Source of the DNA: an uncultured Roseburia sp.
GTDB lineage: Bacteria > Bacillota_A > Clostridia > Lachnospirales > Lachnospiraceae
DNA length: 28,112 bases
Direction: 5' to 3'
NCBI GenBank assembly: GCA_900753715.1
Contig: CAAEAE010000144.1
Coordinates: 1 to 28,112 of the forward strand
Position numbers and translations under genes: made by a program. Of this stretch, positions 16,758-24,824 are shown piece after piece; positions within the stretch are counted from its first letter, which is position 1, and each line of letters begins with the position of its first letter. The notes beneath the pieces were generated by a model that did no database searches, was not told the DNA's origin, and saw nothing but the letters and a program-made list of their open reading frames with translations.

Positions 16758-17343
16758 CCCATATCCTCCCATCTGTGATAACCCGGTTCATTCTGATATC
16801 CGTGCTCTGCAACAGCAGTGCCTCCTCAAGCTGATGCTCATAGGCAAGCCCAACCCGAAGTAATCCCGGATATCTCGCAAAATAGCGGTCGTAATACCCT
16901 TTTCCATAACCGTATCTGCCGCCTGTCTTATCAAACACAACGCCAGGCGTTAACACTACGCCAGGCGTTTCTTTGCAAAGTTCACATGTTTTCTCCGGTT
17001 CCATCACATGAAATTTTCCTTCTGTGACCTCCTCCAATGAAGCAATCCGGTAAAAATTCATCTGGTAATGTTCTTCGGTTCTCGGAAGTGCTACTGTCTT
17101 TCCATCCTGCAATGCCTGTCTTAAAACCGGAAGGCAGTCCACTTCTTTTCTAAGCGGATAATAGCCGTAAAGCACCGTACAGGCTTTATACCAGTCCGAT
17201 TCCAGAATCTTCCGGCATATCTGTTCTCCTGCCCGTCCTGCCTCCTCTTCGGTCATCTCCTCACGCAGCCTTTTATGTCTTTTTCGGAGTTCTTGCGGAG
17301 TCTCTTTTAATTCATCAGGAAAGCTGCTTTTTGTTCTTTCCAT
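16735..17343 (-). CDS. 5-formyltetrahydrofolate cyclo-ligase
   Basis: 202 aa. It uses ATP to convert 5-formyl-THF to 5,10-methenyl-THF. The motif at 141-155 ([15 protein letters not shown]) is the family's nucleotide/folate-binding signature, and '[13 protein letters not shown]' and 'LTPGVVFD' are also typical. The N-terminus has a basic '[12 protein letters not shown]' helix. GGGAGA 6 bases before the ATG at 17343 favours this start over the one at 17379. It overlaps the DUF896 gene by 29 bases and proA by 23 bases, so translation of all three is likely coupled. It is not a proline enzyme; its place between proB and proA looks like operon sharing. Confidence 0.93.
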   Translation of the reverse strand: MERTKSSFPDELKETPQELRKRHKRLREEMTEEEAGRAGEQICRKILESDWYKACTVLYGYYPLRKEVDCLPVLRQALQDGKTVALPRTEEHYQMNFYRIASLEEVTEGKFHVMEPEKTCELCKETPGVVLTPGVVFDKTGGRYGYGKGYYDRYFARYPGLLRVGLAYEHQLEEALLLQSTDIRMNRVITDGRIWDGTGGTL

Positions 17344-17542
17344 ATTTTTCTCCCAGATTCTCAACACTTCCGTCCGCATTTACCATGTCAATATTGTTCA
17401 ACTGTGCCACAAGGTTTCCGCGCACATCTGCCACAAACTGTTTGCGCAGTAACTCCTGCTCTTTTTTCTCCTCCGCGGTCAGCCCCTCCGCCTTTGATTT
17501 GCGATAAAGTTCATTAATGCGGTCAATCTGTTCCTGTTTCAA
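17315..17542 (-). CDS. DUF896-family small protein (YnzC-like)
   Basis: 75 aa. 'RINELYRKSKAEGLTAEEKKEQELLRKQFVADVRGNL' regions match the DUF896 pattern: a short helical hairpin with a conserved 'EGLTxEEKxEQxxLR' and a following 'VRGNLxxQL'. Function is unknown; B. subtilis YnzC was described as an SOS-associated small helical protein. The start is a TTG at 17542, supported by family alignment, with only a distant AAAGG as ribosome site. It lies 30 bases after the proB stop and overlaps the folate cyclo-ligase gene. Confidence 0.88.
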   Translation of the reverse strand: MKQEQIDRINELYRKSKAEGLTAEEKKEQELLRKQFVADVRGNLVAQLNNIDMVNADGSVENLGEKYGKNKKQLS

Positions 17543-17572
17543 CTTAAATAACCATGCCTTTCTTTCCGATTA

Positions 17573-18424
17573 TCATCCGATTGTCTCAAGGATGAAATCT
17601 TCTATATGAAAACTCTCTTTCTTCTGTGCTTTAAAAATTGTTCCCCGGAAGGTATCGTCAAAAATATGATGAAGCACGCAGACATCCGCGCCGTTTGCAA
17701 TAATCATATCTGCACCGGATAACGTTGCAATCCTTGCCGCAGTAAGTTTTGTTGCCATTCCACCGGTTCCGACATCACTTCCGGTCGAGCTTTTTGCCAT
17801 TCCAAAAATGGAGGCATCCATCTGCTCTACAACCTCAATCAGTTCTGCCGCCGGATTCTGTCTTGGGTCATCTGTAAAGAGACCGTCGATATCCGACAGT
17901 AAAATCAGAAGGTCGGCTCCCACCAGCGACGCCACAATAGCAGACAGGGTATCGTTATCGCCAAACTGCATTTCGTATGTGGAAACCGTATCGTTTTCAT
18001 TTACAATTGGAATCACGCCGAGACGGAACAGTTCTTCAAACGTATGTACGGCATTTTCTCTGGAGGTCGGATTTATCATGGTATTCTTCGTCATTAATAC
18101 CTGTCCCGCTACCTGGTTATACTCTGCAAACAACTTCTGGTAAACCATCATCAACTTTGCCTGTCCTACTGCAGCACATGCCTGTTTGGTGGAAATATCC
18201 TTCGGACGCTCTGTAAGTCCCAATGATTTTCTTCCGACCGCAATTGCACCGGAGCTTACCAGACACACATCCATCCCGCGGTTTCTTAAGTTACAGAGTT
18301 CCCGCACCAGATGCTCTAATTTGGTAAAATTCAGATTCCCGGTCTCCTCATAATTCAAAGAGGAGGAACCGATTTTTACAACCACACGTTTTTTCTTATC
18401 AAACTGAAAGTTCTTCTGTTCCAT
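17573..18424 (-). CDS. proB: Glutamate 5-kinase
   Basis: 283 aa from the second ATG (287 aa from the ATG at 18436). It phosphorylates glutamate in the first, usually proline-inhibited, step of proline synthesis. The amino-acid-kinase fold is clear: 'RVVVKIGSSSL', 'VSSGAIAVGRKSLGL', 'IPIVNENDTVS', 'FGDNDTLSAIVASLVGADLLILLSDIDGLF', and 'GTGGMATKLTAARIA'. The protein ends after the kinase domain and lacks the C-terminal PUA domain of E. coli ProB (367 aa); such PUA-less forms are common. AAGGAG is 1 base from the first ATG and 13 from the second, so the start is uncertain. It is the first gene of the long - strand run, behind a candidate promoter. Confidence 0.96.
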   Translation of the reverse strand: MEQKNFQFDKKKRVVVKIGSSSLNYEETGNLNFTKLEHLVRELCNLRNRGMDVCLVSSGAIAVGRKSLGLTERPKDISTKQACAAVGQAKLMMVYQKLFAEYNQVAGQVLMTKNTMINPTSRENAVHTFEELFRLGVIPIVNENDTVSTYEMQFGDNDTLSAIVASLVGADLLILLSDIDGLFTDDPRQNPAAELIEVVEQMDASIFGMAKSSTGSDVGTGGMATKLTAARIATLSGADMIIANGADVCVLHHIFDDTFRGTIFKAQKKESFHIEDFILETIG

Positions 18425-18465
18425 TCCCGTCCCCATACTCCTTCTATGTTACACTTTAAACACAC

Positions 18466-18493
18466 CTTATACTGTATCATATCTTTTGTAAAA
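18466..18493 (-). promoter_or_regulatory. Candidate promoter for proB and the following run
   Basis: On the - strand, TTTTAC (18488-18493), a 16-base spacer, and TATAAG (18466-18471). Leader length would be about 25-35 bases, so there is no room for a T-box or other large leader element. Confidence 0.5.
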
Positions 18494-18505
18494 TGGCAAA
18501 ATATT

Positions 18506-18534
18506 TTGCTTTTCCCCCTGTTTTTTAGTATAAT
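18506..18534 (+). promoter_or_regulatory. Sigma-A-type promoter for apbE
   Basis: TTGCTT (18506-18511), a 17-base spacer, and a perfect TATAAT (18529-18534), about 25 bases before the expected leader and apbE ATG at 18567. It is divergent from the proB promoter. Confidence 0.75.
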
Positions 18535-18566
18535 GAATCCCAGCATAACAAAGGAATGATTGATTT

Positions 18567-19604
18567 ATGATAAAACAGAAAAAGAAACATTTTTCCCTGG
18601 TGGCGGCAGGTGCACTTCTTACCGGACTTCTTTCCGGCTGTACTTCTGTATCAGACGCCCCCATCACGAAATCCGGCTTCTATTTTAATACCGTGATTTC
18701 CATTACCCTCTACGACGGCTCCAAAGAACAGCTCTTAGAGGACTGCTTTGACTTGGCACAAACGTATGAAAACTATTTTTCCAATACCATCCCGGACAGT
18801 GATATTTCCCGGATAAATGCTTCCGGCGGCACTCCGGTGACGGTTCATGAGGAAACGGCTGATTTGCTGAAAACCGGGCTTTCCTACTGTGAATTAAGTG
18901 GTGGCAAATTTGACCTGACCATCGGGCAGTTATCGGATTTGTGGGACTTCTCCACCAAGGCACTGCTTGAGGAAGCCACTCCTTCGATGATTCCGTCAGA
19001 GGAAGCCATCAAGGCGGCGCTTGCAACAGTGGATTACCACTGTATCGAGATTGATGGAAATGACGTCACACTCACTAACCCGGATGCACGGCTTGACCTC
19101 GGCGCAATTGCAAAAGGTTATATTGCAGACCAGATGAAGGCATATCTCAACGAGAACGATGTCATAAGCGGCTATATCAACTTAGGCGGAAATGTCCTGG
19201 TGTTAGGCCCGAAGGCGGACGGAAGTGCCTATAAGATTGGCATCCAGAAGCCCTTCGATGAAACCGGCGCTTCCATCGCCGCAGTGGAGGTACGTGATGA
19301 AACCGTGGTATCCTCCGGCGTCTATGAGCGTTGCTTTACCGTGGATGGTGTCCTTTACCACCACATTTTAGATACCTCCACCGGTTATCCGTATCAGAAC
19401 GGTCTATTGGGGGTCACAATTATCACAAAAAACTCTGTTGACGGCGATGCCCTCTCGACCACCTGCTTTGCGCTTGGGCTTTCCGATGGCATGGCATTAA
19501 TTGAGAGTCTCCCGGACACGGAAGCCATCTTTATTACCGATGATTACGCACTGCATAAAAGCTCCGGCATCGGAACAGACATTCCATTTCAGGAAATCAA
19601 ATGA
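18567..19604 (+). CDS. apbE: FAD:protein FMN transferase, lipoprotein
   Basis: 345 aa. ApbE moves FMN from FAD onto a threonine of extracytosolic proteins such as RnfG, RnfD and FMN-bind-domain proteins. A lipoprotein signal is clear: basic 'KQKKKH', hydrophobic stretch, and lipobox L-S-G-C with C25, so it is anchored on the outer face of the membrane. Family motifs are 'GGKFDLTIGQLSDLW', 'DLGAIAKGY' (177-185), 'NLGGN' (205-209), 'HHILDTSTGYP' (265-275), and the Mg-binding 'DGDALSTT' (292-299). It stands alone on the + strand, converging on the rnf operon, whose RnfG and RnfD are the obvious substrates. AGGA lies 11 bases before the ATG. Confidence 0.97.
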   Translation: MIKQKKKHFSLVAAGALLTGLLSGCTSVSDAPITKSGFYFNTVISITLYDGSKEQLLEDCFDLAQTYENYFSNTIPDSDISRINASGGTPVTVHEETADLLKTGLSYCELSGGKFDLTIGQLSDLWDFSTKALLEEATPSMIPSEEAIKAALATVDYHCIEIDGNDVTLTNPDARLDLGAIAKGYIADQMKAYLNENDVISGYINLGGNVLVLGPKADGSAYKIGIQKPFDETGASIAAVEVRDETVVSSGVYERCFTVDGVLYHHILDTSTGYPYQNGLLGVTIITKNSVDGDALSTTCFALGLSDGMALIESLPDTEAIFITDDYALHKSSGIGTDIPFQEIK

Positions 19605-19617
19605 ATTTACATACAGC

Positions 19618-19648
19618 AAAAAAGGATTCCATGACGGAATCCTTTTTT
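19618..19648. terminator. Bidirectional rho-independent terminator between apbE and rnfB
   Basis: AAAAAAGGATTCC and GGAATCCTTTTTT form a perfect 13-bp stem around a 5-base ATGAC loop. Runs on both sides allow it to end apbE (+, stop 14 bases upstream) and the rnf operon (-, rnfB stop 19 bases away). Confidence 0.95.
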
Positions 19649-19666
19649 GTGTCGTTATAAATTTTC

Positions 19667-20458
19667 TTAGAGAATAATCTTCTTCGGACATTTCTGTGCA
19701 CAGATACCACATCCAACACACTTCTCCTGGTCAATGTAAGCGACATTGTCAATGACATGGACTGCATCCTTCGGACAGTTCTTCTCGCAAAGATGGCATC
19801 CGATACATCCAACAGAGCATGCCTTCATTACATCTTTGCCCTTGTCCTTGGAGCTGCACTGTACCAGATGCTTTGCATCATATGGTACAAGTTCAATCAG
19901 ATGCTTCGGGCAGGCAGCAACACATTTGCCACATGCTTTACATGCTTCTTTGTCTACGAGAGCAATTCCATCTACGATATGAATCGCATCAAACGGACAT
20001 GCCTTCACGCAGGAGCCATATCCAAGACATCCATAGTTACAGGATTTCGGACCACCGTTTGGCACGAACGCCATGGCTGCACAGTCCTCATTTCCTGTGT
20101 ACTCATAATCTTTTCCTGCTTTGTCGCAGGTTCCGGCACATTTTACAAATGCTACCTTATGCTCGCCGCTTCCAGCATCCACGCCCATGATAGCACCTAC
20201 TTTTGCGGCAACCGGTGCACCGCCGACCGGACACTGGTTGACCGGAGCTTCTCCTTTGGCAATCGCTGCTGCCAGACCGGAACATCCTGCATAACCACAA
20301 CCACCGCAGTTATTTCCCGGAAGTACTTCCAAGATTGCAGATTCCCTCTCATCTACTTCTACTTTAAATTTCTCACCAGAAATACCGAGGAAAAATCCAA
20401 TCAAGATACCTACGCCGCCCACTACCAGGGCTGCAACTAAAATTGCTGTAACGTTCAT
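19667..20458 (-). CDS. rnfB: Rnf complex iron-sulfur subunit RnfB
   Basis: 263 aa. RnfB is the ferredoxin-interacting entry point of the Rnf ferredoxin:NAD+ oxidoreductase. An N-terminal membrane helix (about 5-26) precedes the Rnf-type cluster C51-x2-C54-x4-C59...C76 ('NCGGCGYAGC'). A further cysteine group (C107, C111, C126) and two ferredoxin-like pairs follow: C140/C144/C150/C154 with C173/C176/C179/C183, and C214/C218/C221/C224/C228 with C247/C250/C253/C257. This many-cluster layout is that of Firmicute RnfB rather than the shorter proteobacterial one. It is the last gene of the operon, 12 bases after rnfA, with AGGAGG before the ATG. Confidence 0.97.
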   Translation of the reverse strand: MNVTAILVAALVVGGVGILIGFFLGISGEKFKVEVDERESAILEVLPGNNCGGCGYAGCSGLAAAIAKGEAPVNQCPVGGAPVAAKVGAIMGVDAGSGEHKVAFVKCAGTCDKAGKDYEYTGNEDCAAMAFVPNGGPKSCNYGCLGYGSCVKACPFDAIHIVDGIALVDKEACKACGKCVAACPKHLIELVPYDAKHLVQCSSKDKGKDVMKACSVGCIGCHLCEKNCPKDAVHVIDNVAYIDQEKCVGCGICAQKCPKKIIL

Positions 20459-20470
20459 CTTCTTTTCCTC

Positions 20471-21067
20471 CTAAATCATTCCTGAGAATCCCATAAATGC
20501 AATTGACATTAAGGATGCAGTAATCAGCACGATTGCTGTACCCTGAAATGGCTTCGGAATATCATTGTATTCAATCTTCTCACGTAAACCTGCCATCAGA
20601 ACGATTGCAATCAGAAATCCAAATGCTGTTGCAAAACCGTTTACAACGCTCTCTAAAATCCCATACTCTTTCGTTACGTTTGTAAGTGCAACACCAAGTA
20701 CTGCACAGTTCGTTGTAATGAGCGGAAGGTAAACACCAAGGCTCTGGTACAGGGACGGCATAGATTTCTTTAAGAACATCTCTACGAACTGAACCAGTGC
20801 GGCAATTACAAGAATGAATACGATTGTCTGTAAATAAGTAAGATTGATTCCCTTGCTCATCAGATAATCATTTGCAAGTATAAATTTGTAAATTAACGCT
20901 GTTACAAAGGATGAAATTGTAATAACGAATACAACTGCCGCACCCATTCCGGCTGCTGTCTCAGTTTTCTTGGAAACCCCTAAAAACGGACAGATACCGA
21001 GGAACTGACTTAATACGACGTTATTTACAATGGCAGAGCCAATTGCGATTAAAAGTAATTCTTTCAT
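20471..21067 (-). CDS. rnfA: Rnf complex membrane subunit RnfA
   Basis: 198 aa, six membrane helices, standard length. RnfA and RnfE are inverted-topology paralogues in the membrane core; each gives two cysteines to an intramembrane iron-sulfur centre in known structures. Here they are C26 in 'LGICPFLGVSK' and C121 in 'TTNCAVLGVALTN'. Other family blocks are 'NNVVLSQFLG' and 'NGFATAFGFLIAIVLMAGLREK'. AGGAGG lies before the ATG. It sits 14 bases after rnfE and 12 before rnfB. Confidence 0.97.
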   Translation of the reverse strand: MKELLLIAIGSAIVNNVVLSQFLGICPFLGVSKKTETAAGMGAAVVFVITISSFVTALIYKFILANDYLMSKGINLTYLQTIVFILVIAALVQFVEMFLKKSMPSLYQSLGVYLPLITTNCAVLGVALTNVTKEYGILESVVNGFATAFGFLIAIVLMAGLREKIEYNDIPKPFQGTAIVLITASLMSIAFMGFSGMI

Positions 21068-21081
21068 CTGTACCTATCCTC

Positions 21082-21807
21082 CTAATTTTCTTTTTTGTCT
21101 GTTTCTGTTGCAGCGGAAGTATTTTTTCCGGTACACATTGCAGACTGGGCACATCCTGCACAGTCACCGGTCAGACATCCGGAAGGAGCTGCAAGCGGTT
21201 TGCCCTTTGCTTCCATTTTAGCTCTCACGATGTTCATAATTGCAACGAGGCAGGATAAAACGATAAATGCACCCGGAGCCATTACGAAAATTGTGATTGG
21301 TGTGAACCAGCTTAAGGATAATACCTGGAATCCGAAAATCTGTCCGGCGCCAAGCAGCTCACGAATCAGACCAATGCAGGTAAGGCCAAAGGTAAATCCA
21401 AGTCCCATACCGATACCATCAAACATGGATGGAATCACCGGATTCTTGGATGCGTAGCTCTCTGCACGACCAAGGATGATACAGTTTACAACGATAAGTG
21501 GAATATACACACCTAAGGAATCAGAAAGGCTCGGTGTATATGCCTGCATGATAAACTGCACCATGGTAACTAAAGATGCTACGATGACGATAAATGCCGG
21601 CATACGTACTCCGTCCGGAATTACCTTACGGAATGTGGAAATCAGCATATTGGAAAGAATGAGTACCACTGTTGTGGAAAGTCCCATTCCAAGTCCGTTG
21701 ATTGCAGATGATGTAACTGCAAGCGTCGGACACATACCTAACATCAATACAAATGTCGGGTTTTCTTTAATAATACCATTATATAAACGTTCTACATTCT
21801 TATTCAT
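21082..21807 (-). CDS. rnfE: Rnf complex membrane subunit RnfE with cysteine-rich C-terminal tail
   Basis: 241 aa, six membrane helices. The paired core cysteines are C26 in 'LGMCPTLAVTSSA' and C109 in 'VVNCIILGRAE', with 'FDGIGMGLGFTFGLTCIGLIRELLG' also typical. After the last helix the protein continues for about 45 residues with four cysteines, C211, C216, C219 and C225 (C-x4-C-x2-C-x5-C), and then a polar end. Such spacing could bind iron-sulfur or zinc; I know of no established role for it. The ATG overlaps the rnfG stop by 4 bases and has GGAGG 9 bases upstream. Confidence 0.96.
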   Translation of the reverse strand: MNKNVERLYNGIIKENPTFVLMLGMCPTLAVTSSAINGLGMGLSTTVVLILSNMLISTFRKVIPDGVRMPAFIVIVASLVTMVQFIMQAYTPSLSDSLGVYIPLIVVNCIILGRAESYASKNPVIPSMFDGIGMGLGFTFGLTCIGLIRELLGAGQIFGFQVLSLSWFTPITIFVMAPGAFIVLSCLVAIMNIVRAKMEAKGKPLAAPSGCLTGDCAGCAQSAMCTGKNTSAATETDKKEN

Positions 21808-22418
21808 TCATTTGTACCTCCTGCTAATACATTCTGGAAGTATACCAGGCAGGCATTCACACCGTTTGCCATTGCTTTTGAGGTAATGGTGGAACCTGAA
21901 ATTGCTTCAATCTCATTGTCAGAAGTCGGTGCTGATTTTACAACGGTAAAGGAGTCTACCTGTTTGTTTTCAAACTGGCTGTAAAATGCCTCTTCCTGTG
22001 CTTTCATACCAAGTCCCGGTGTCTCTGCGATGGAAGTGATGGAATAACCATTTACGGTTCCGTCATTGCGGATTCCGACAGAGAAGGTAATGGTAGACTG
22101 GCTGGCATCCTTTGCAGTTACGGTGATAACATAACCGAGCACATTACCGGATGCATCGAGTGCGGTCTCCACATCTCCGATTTCATCTGCATAGCCGTTC
22201 TCATCTAACAATGCCTGTGCTGCATCCTTGTCAAAGCCCTCATATGCCTCGAAAGAATCAGCATCGGAAAAGACTGCTTTAAAAGCGCTCTGTGTCTTTT
22301 CGTAATTTACTTTGTCAATCGGGTCTTTTGTGATACCGTATACGACACCGAGCAAAAGTCCCAGAACAATTGTAAAAGCAAATAAAACCAATGCGTCATG
22401 CACAATCTTCTTGTTCAT
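21804..22418 (-). CDS. rnfG: Rnf complex FMN-binding subunit RnfG
   Basis: 204 aa. One N-terminal membrane helix (about 8-29) and an extracytosolic FMN-bind domain. The covalent flavin site is S174-G-S-T-I-T179-S near the C-terminus; T179 is the expected FMN-carrying threonine placed by ApbE. The usual motif is SGATxT/S, so residue 176 is Ser instead of Ala. 'GNVLGYVITV', 'GTVNGYSITSIAETPGLG' are family blocks. The start is 1 base after the rnfD stop, with a GGAAGGGGG ribosome site, and its stop overlaps rnfE by 4 bases. Confidence 0.96.
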   Translation of the reverse strand: MNKKIVHDALVLFAFTIVLGLLLGVVYGITKDPIDKVNYEKTQSAFKAVFSDADSFEAYEGFDKDAAQALLDENGYADEIGDVETALDASGNVLGYVITVTAKDASQSTITFSVGIRNDGTVNGYSITSIAETPGLGMKAQEEAFYSQFENKQVDSFTVVKSAPTSDNEIEAISGSTITSKAMANGVNACLVYFQNVLAGGTNE

Positions 22419-22419
22419 C

Positions 22420-23370
22420 TTATTTGCCCCCTTCCTTGCTCTTTGCCTCTTTCACCAGACCGAAGGCTCTTGGAACTGTGTATTTTTCAATCATCGGAAC
22501 TAAAATGTTGCTTAAGATGATTGCGAAGGAAACACCCTCTGCATTTGCTCCGAAGCAACGGAATAATCCGGTGAAGATACCACAGCAGATTCCGAAAATA
22601 ATCTGTCCGCGCGGTGTAATCGGCGAAGTTACATAATCAGTTGCCATGAAGAATGCACCTAACATTAATCCGCCGCCGCAAAGCTGTGCGGTAAGGTAGG
22701 TTCCATCGAAACCATGACCGCTGAACAACAGCATGAAAATTACAAAAGTAATGATATAGGATGCCGGAATCCGTAAATCAATGACACCCATCAGAATCAA
22801 AAAGATTGCTCCGATTAAAATCGCAATCGCAGAAGTCTCTCCGATGGTTCCTGAAGTACGGCCGACTAACATATTCATTGTGTTGACAGCCTCTCCGTTA
22901 CGAAGTGCTGCAAGCGGTGTTGCACCGGTATAAGTATCTGTTACAAAGTTTGTCATATCTGCTGCAAATGCAATCAGAAGAAAGCATCTTGCACCGAGCG
23001 CCGGGTTCATGAAGTTCTGCCCCAGTCCGCCAAACAGACACTTTACTACGATAATTGCAAACACACCACCGATGACTGCCTCCCACCATGGAAGGTTTAC
23101 CGGAAGGTTTAATGCAAGCAGTAAACCGGTTACGACTGCACTCAAATCCTTAATGGTCTGCTCTTTATGTACAATCTTGTTGAAAACCCACTCAGAAGCC
23201 ACGCAGCTTGCGATGGTAACCAAGATTAAAATCAGTGCCTTCACGCCAAAGTTATAAATACCAAACAAACTTGTCGGCAGTAATGCCAGAATCACATAAA
23301 GCATAATTCTGCCTGTGGTATCTTTGGCACGCACGTGTGGTGATGATGAAACATGATATAAATCACTCAC
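22420..23370 (-). CDS. rnfD: Rnf complex membrane subunit RnfD
   Basis: 316 aa. RnfD is an NqrB-like membrane protein carrying a covalent FMN. The attachment motif T148-G-A-T151 lies in 'TYTGATPLAALRNG'. Other markers are 'SSSPHVRAKDTTGRIM' at the start, 'GGLGQNFMNPALGARCFL', 'FMATDYVTSPITPRGQ' and 'CFGANAEGVSFAIILSN'. The start is GTG at 23370, chosen because GGTGG lies 6 bases upstream and the family N-terminus begins here; a longer frame to 23430 would overlap rnfC. It is 34 bases after rnfC and ends 1 base before rnfG. Confidence 0.95.
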   Translation of the reverse strand: MSDLYHVSSSPHVRAKDTTGRIMLYVILALLPTSLFGIYNFGVKALILILVTIASCVASEWVFNKIVHKEQTIKDLSAVVTGLLLALNLPVNLPWWEAVIGGVFAIIVVKCLFGGLGQNFMNPALGARCFLLIAFAADMTNFVTDTYTGATPLAALRNGEAVNTMNMLVGRTSGTIGETSAIAILIGAIFLILMGVIDLRIPASYIITFVIFMLLFSGHGFDGTYLTAQLCGGGLMLGAFFMATDYVTSPITPRGQIIFGICCGIFTGLFRCFGANAEGVSFAIILSNILVPMIEKYTVPRAFGLVKEAKSKEGGK

Positions 23371-23404
23371 GATAATCCACCTCTCTCTTTTCTTTTTTGT
23401 ATGT

Positions 23405-24727
23405 TTATTTCTTTGCTCTCTTTGCTGCAAGAACCTGTTTCTTCATCGTCTTGATGGACTGCGCAAGCTGTCTCTTCGCCGGACATACATAACTGCAGCT
23501 TCCACATTCGATGCACTCAAGACCATGCCACTTCTCGAACTCTTCCGGAAGGGAATGGTTTGCAAATTTTGCAAGTCTTGACGGAATCAGCTGTTCCGGG
23601 CATGCCTCTACGCAGCGTCCGCAATTAATGCACGCAGACGGCTCCACCTCAGCGACCTGATCCTTGCCAAGACAAAGCAGGGAAGAGGATGTCTTTGTCG
23701 TAGGGACATCTGTTCCAAACATCGCAAATCCCATCATAGGACCACCGGAAATAATCTTCTCCGGCTGAACCTTAAAGCCACCGGCTGCCTCGATTAACTC
23801 TGCATAGCTTGTTCCGATGCTGTATAAGAAGTTTCCCGGGTTGGCAATCGCATCACCTGTAATAGTAGAAATACGATTTGTCACCGGTTTGCCAAATTTT
23901 ACCGCATTGTATACGGCAATAACTGTCTCTACGTTATCTACGATACATCCTGCATCTGCCGGAAGCATCTTGGAGTTGATGGAACGTCCGGTTACCGCAT
24001 AAATAAGCTGACGCTCACCACCCTGCGGATACTTTGTTTCCAACGGACAAACTTCGATTCTCGGTTCATCCTTTACCATTTCCTGTAACTTTGCGATACA
24101 GTCCGGTTTGTTGTTCTCGATTCCGAGTACACCCTTTGCATGGTCAAAGAGCTGTAAAATAACCTTCATACCACCGATTAACTCTTCCGGATTTTCCAGC
24201 ATTCTGCGGTAATCCGCGGTCAGATACGGCTCACACTCTGCACAGTTTGCAATAATATACTCAATCTTTTCCGGCTCTTTCGGGGAAAGTTTTACATGTG
24301 TAGGGAATCCCGCACCACCCATTCCGACAACGCCGGCCTCTTTTACCTTATTGATAATTTCTTCTTTGGTAAGTTTTGTCACATCCTCGCAGGCAGTGTA
24401 TTCCACTTCCCGGAATTCGCCGTCATTTTCAATGACAATGGAGTTTACCATGTCACCAACTGCTACCCGGCGCGGCTCAATCGCCTTTACCTTACCGGAT
24501 GCCGACGCATAGATTGGAGAAGAAACGAAACCGCCCGCTTCTGCGATTTTCTGTCCCTTGCACACTTCATCACCAACCGCTACAATCGGGTTGGCTGGCG
24601 CACCGATATGCTGTGATAACGGATACACCAAATCACCCTTAGGTAAAACAGGAACGATTGGCTGATCTTTTGCCAGTTCCTTTCCTTCATAAGGATGAAT
24701 GCCGCCTTTAAATGTCTTAAGACCCAT
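23405..24727 (-). CDS. rnfC: Rnf complex NADH-binding iron-sulfur subunit RnfC
   Basis: 440 aa. RnfC is the peripheral NAD(H)- and FMN-binding subunit, like the NuoF fold. The 'GMGGAGFPTHVKL' glycine loop (135-147), 'NCAECEPYLTADYR' (161-174), and two 4Fe-4S motifs C366/C369/C372/C376 and C405/C408/C411/C415 are present. The N-terminus 'FKGGIHPYEGKELA' is typical, and the C-terminal end is basic. The protein is much shorter than E. coli RsxC (740 aa), lacking its long alanine/lysine-rich tail, as usual in Firmicutes. It is the first gene of rnfCDGEAB, behind a promoter and a palindromic leader. Confidence 0.97.
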   Translation of the reverse strand: MGLKTFKGGIHPYEGKELAKDQPIVPVLPKGDLVYPLSQHIGAPANPIVAVGDEVCKGQKIAEAGGFVSSPIYASASGKVKAIEPRRVAVGDMVNSIVIENDGEFREVEYTACEDVTKLTKEEIINKVKEAGVVGMGGAGFPTHVKLSPKEPEKIEYIIANCAECEPYLTADYRRMLENPEELIGGMKVILQLFDHAKGVLGIENNKPDCIAKLQEMVKDEPRIEVCPLETKYPQGGERQLIYAVTGRSINSKMLPADAGCIVDNVETVIAVYNAVKFGKPVTNRISTITGDAIANPGNFLYSIGTSYAELIEAAGGFKVQPEKIISGGPMMGFAMFGTDVPTTKTSSSLLCLGKDQVAEVEPSACINCGRCVEACPEQLIPSRLAKFANHSLPEEFEKWHGLECIECGSCSYVCPAKRQLAQSIKTMKKQVLAAKRAKK

Positions 24728-24760
24728 TCTTCGTGCCCCACTTTCTCTATTTTGTATTTA

Positions 24761-24784
24761 TGTTCTATGTAATTTTATAGAACA
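24761..24784. promoter_or_regulatory. Perfect 8-bp inverted repeat in the rnfC leader
   Basis: TGTTCTAT and ATAGAACA flank an 8-base A+T-rich spacer, 34-57 bases upstream of the rnfC ATG and just downstream of the predicted transcript start. It could be an operator or an RNA hairpin. No T run follows, so it is not a simple terminator. It does not match the Rex consensus as I know it. Confidence 0.45.
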
Positions 24785-24796
24785 TCTATCCTACAA

Positions 24797-24824
24797 ATTA
24801 TATCACAATCAGCGCATCTGAGAA
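24797..24824 (-). promoter_or_regulatory. Extended -10 promoter for the rnf operon
   Basis: On the - strand a perfect TATAAT (24797-24802) preceded by TGA gives an extended -10. The -35 is poor (TTCTCA at 24819-24824, 16-base spacer). The leader would be about 65 bases. Confidence 0.6.

Noticed and set aside
18425..18566. Search for a proline T-box or riboswitch before proB
   Set aside because: The candidate promoter leaves only about 25-35 bases of leader, and no T-box sequence or stem is present.
19757..20440. A 227-aa open frame on the + strand opposite rnfB
   Set aside because: It mirrors the cysteine-rich rnfB codons on the opposite strand; no ribosome site and no family features.
24785..24806. 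Possible Rex site TTGTGATATAATTTG in the rnf promoter
   Set aside because: Its two halves are not complementary enough to match the TTGTTA...TAACAA pattern; the similarity comes from the -10 box.
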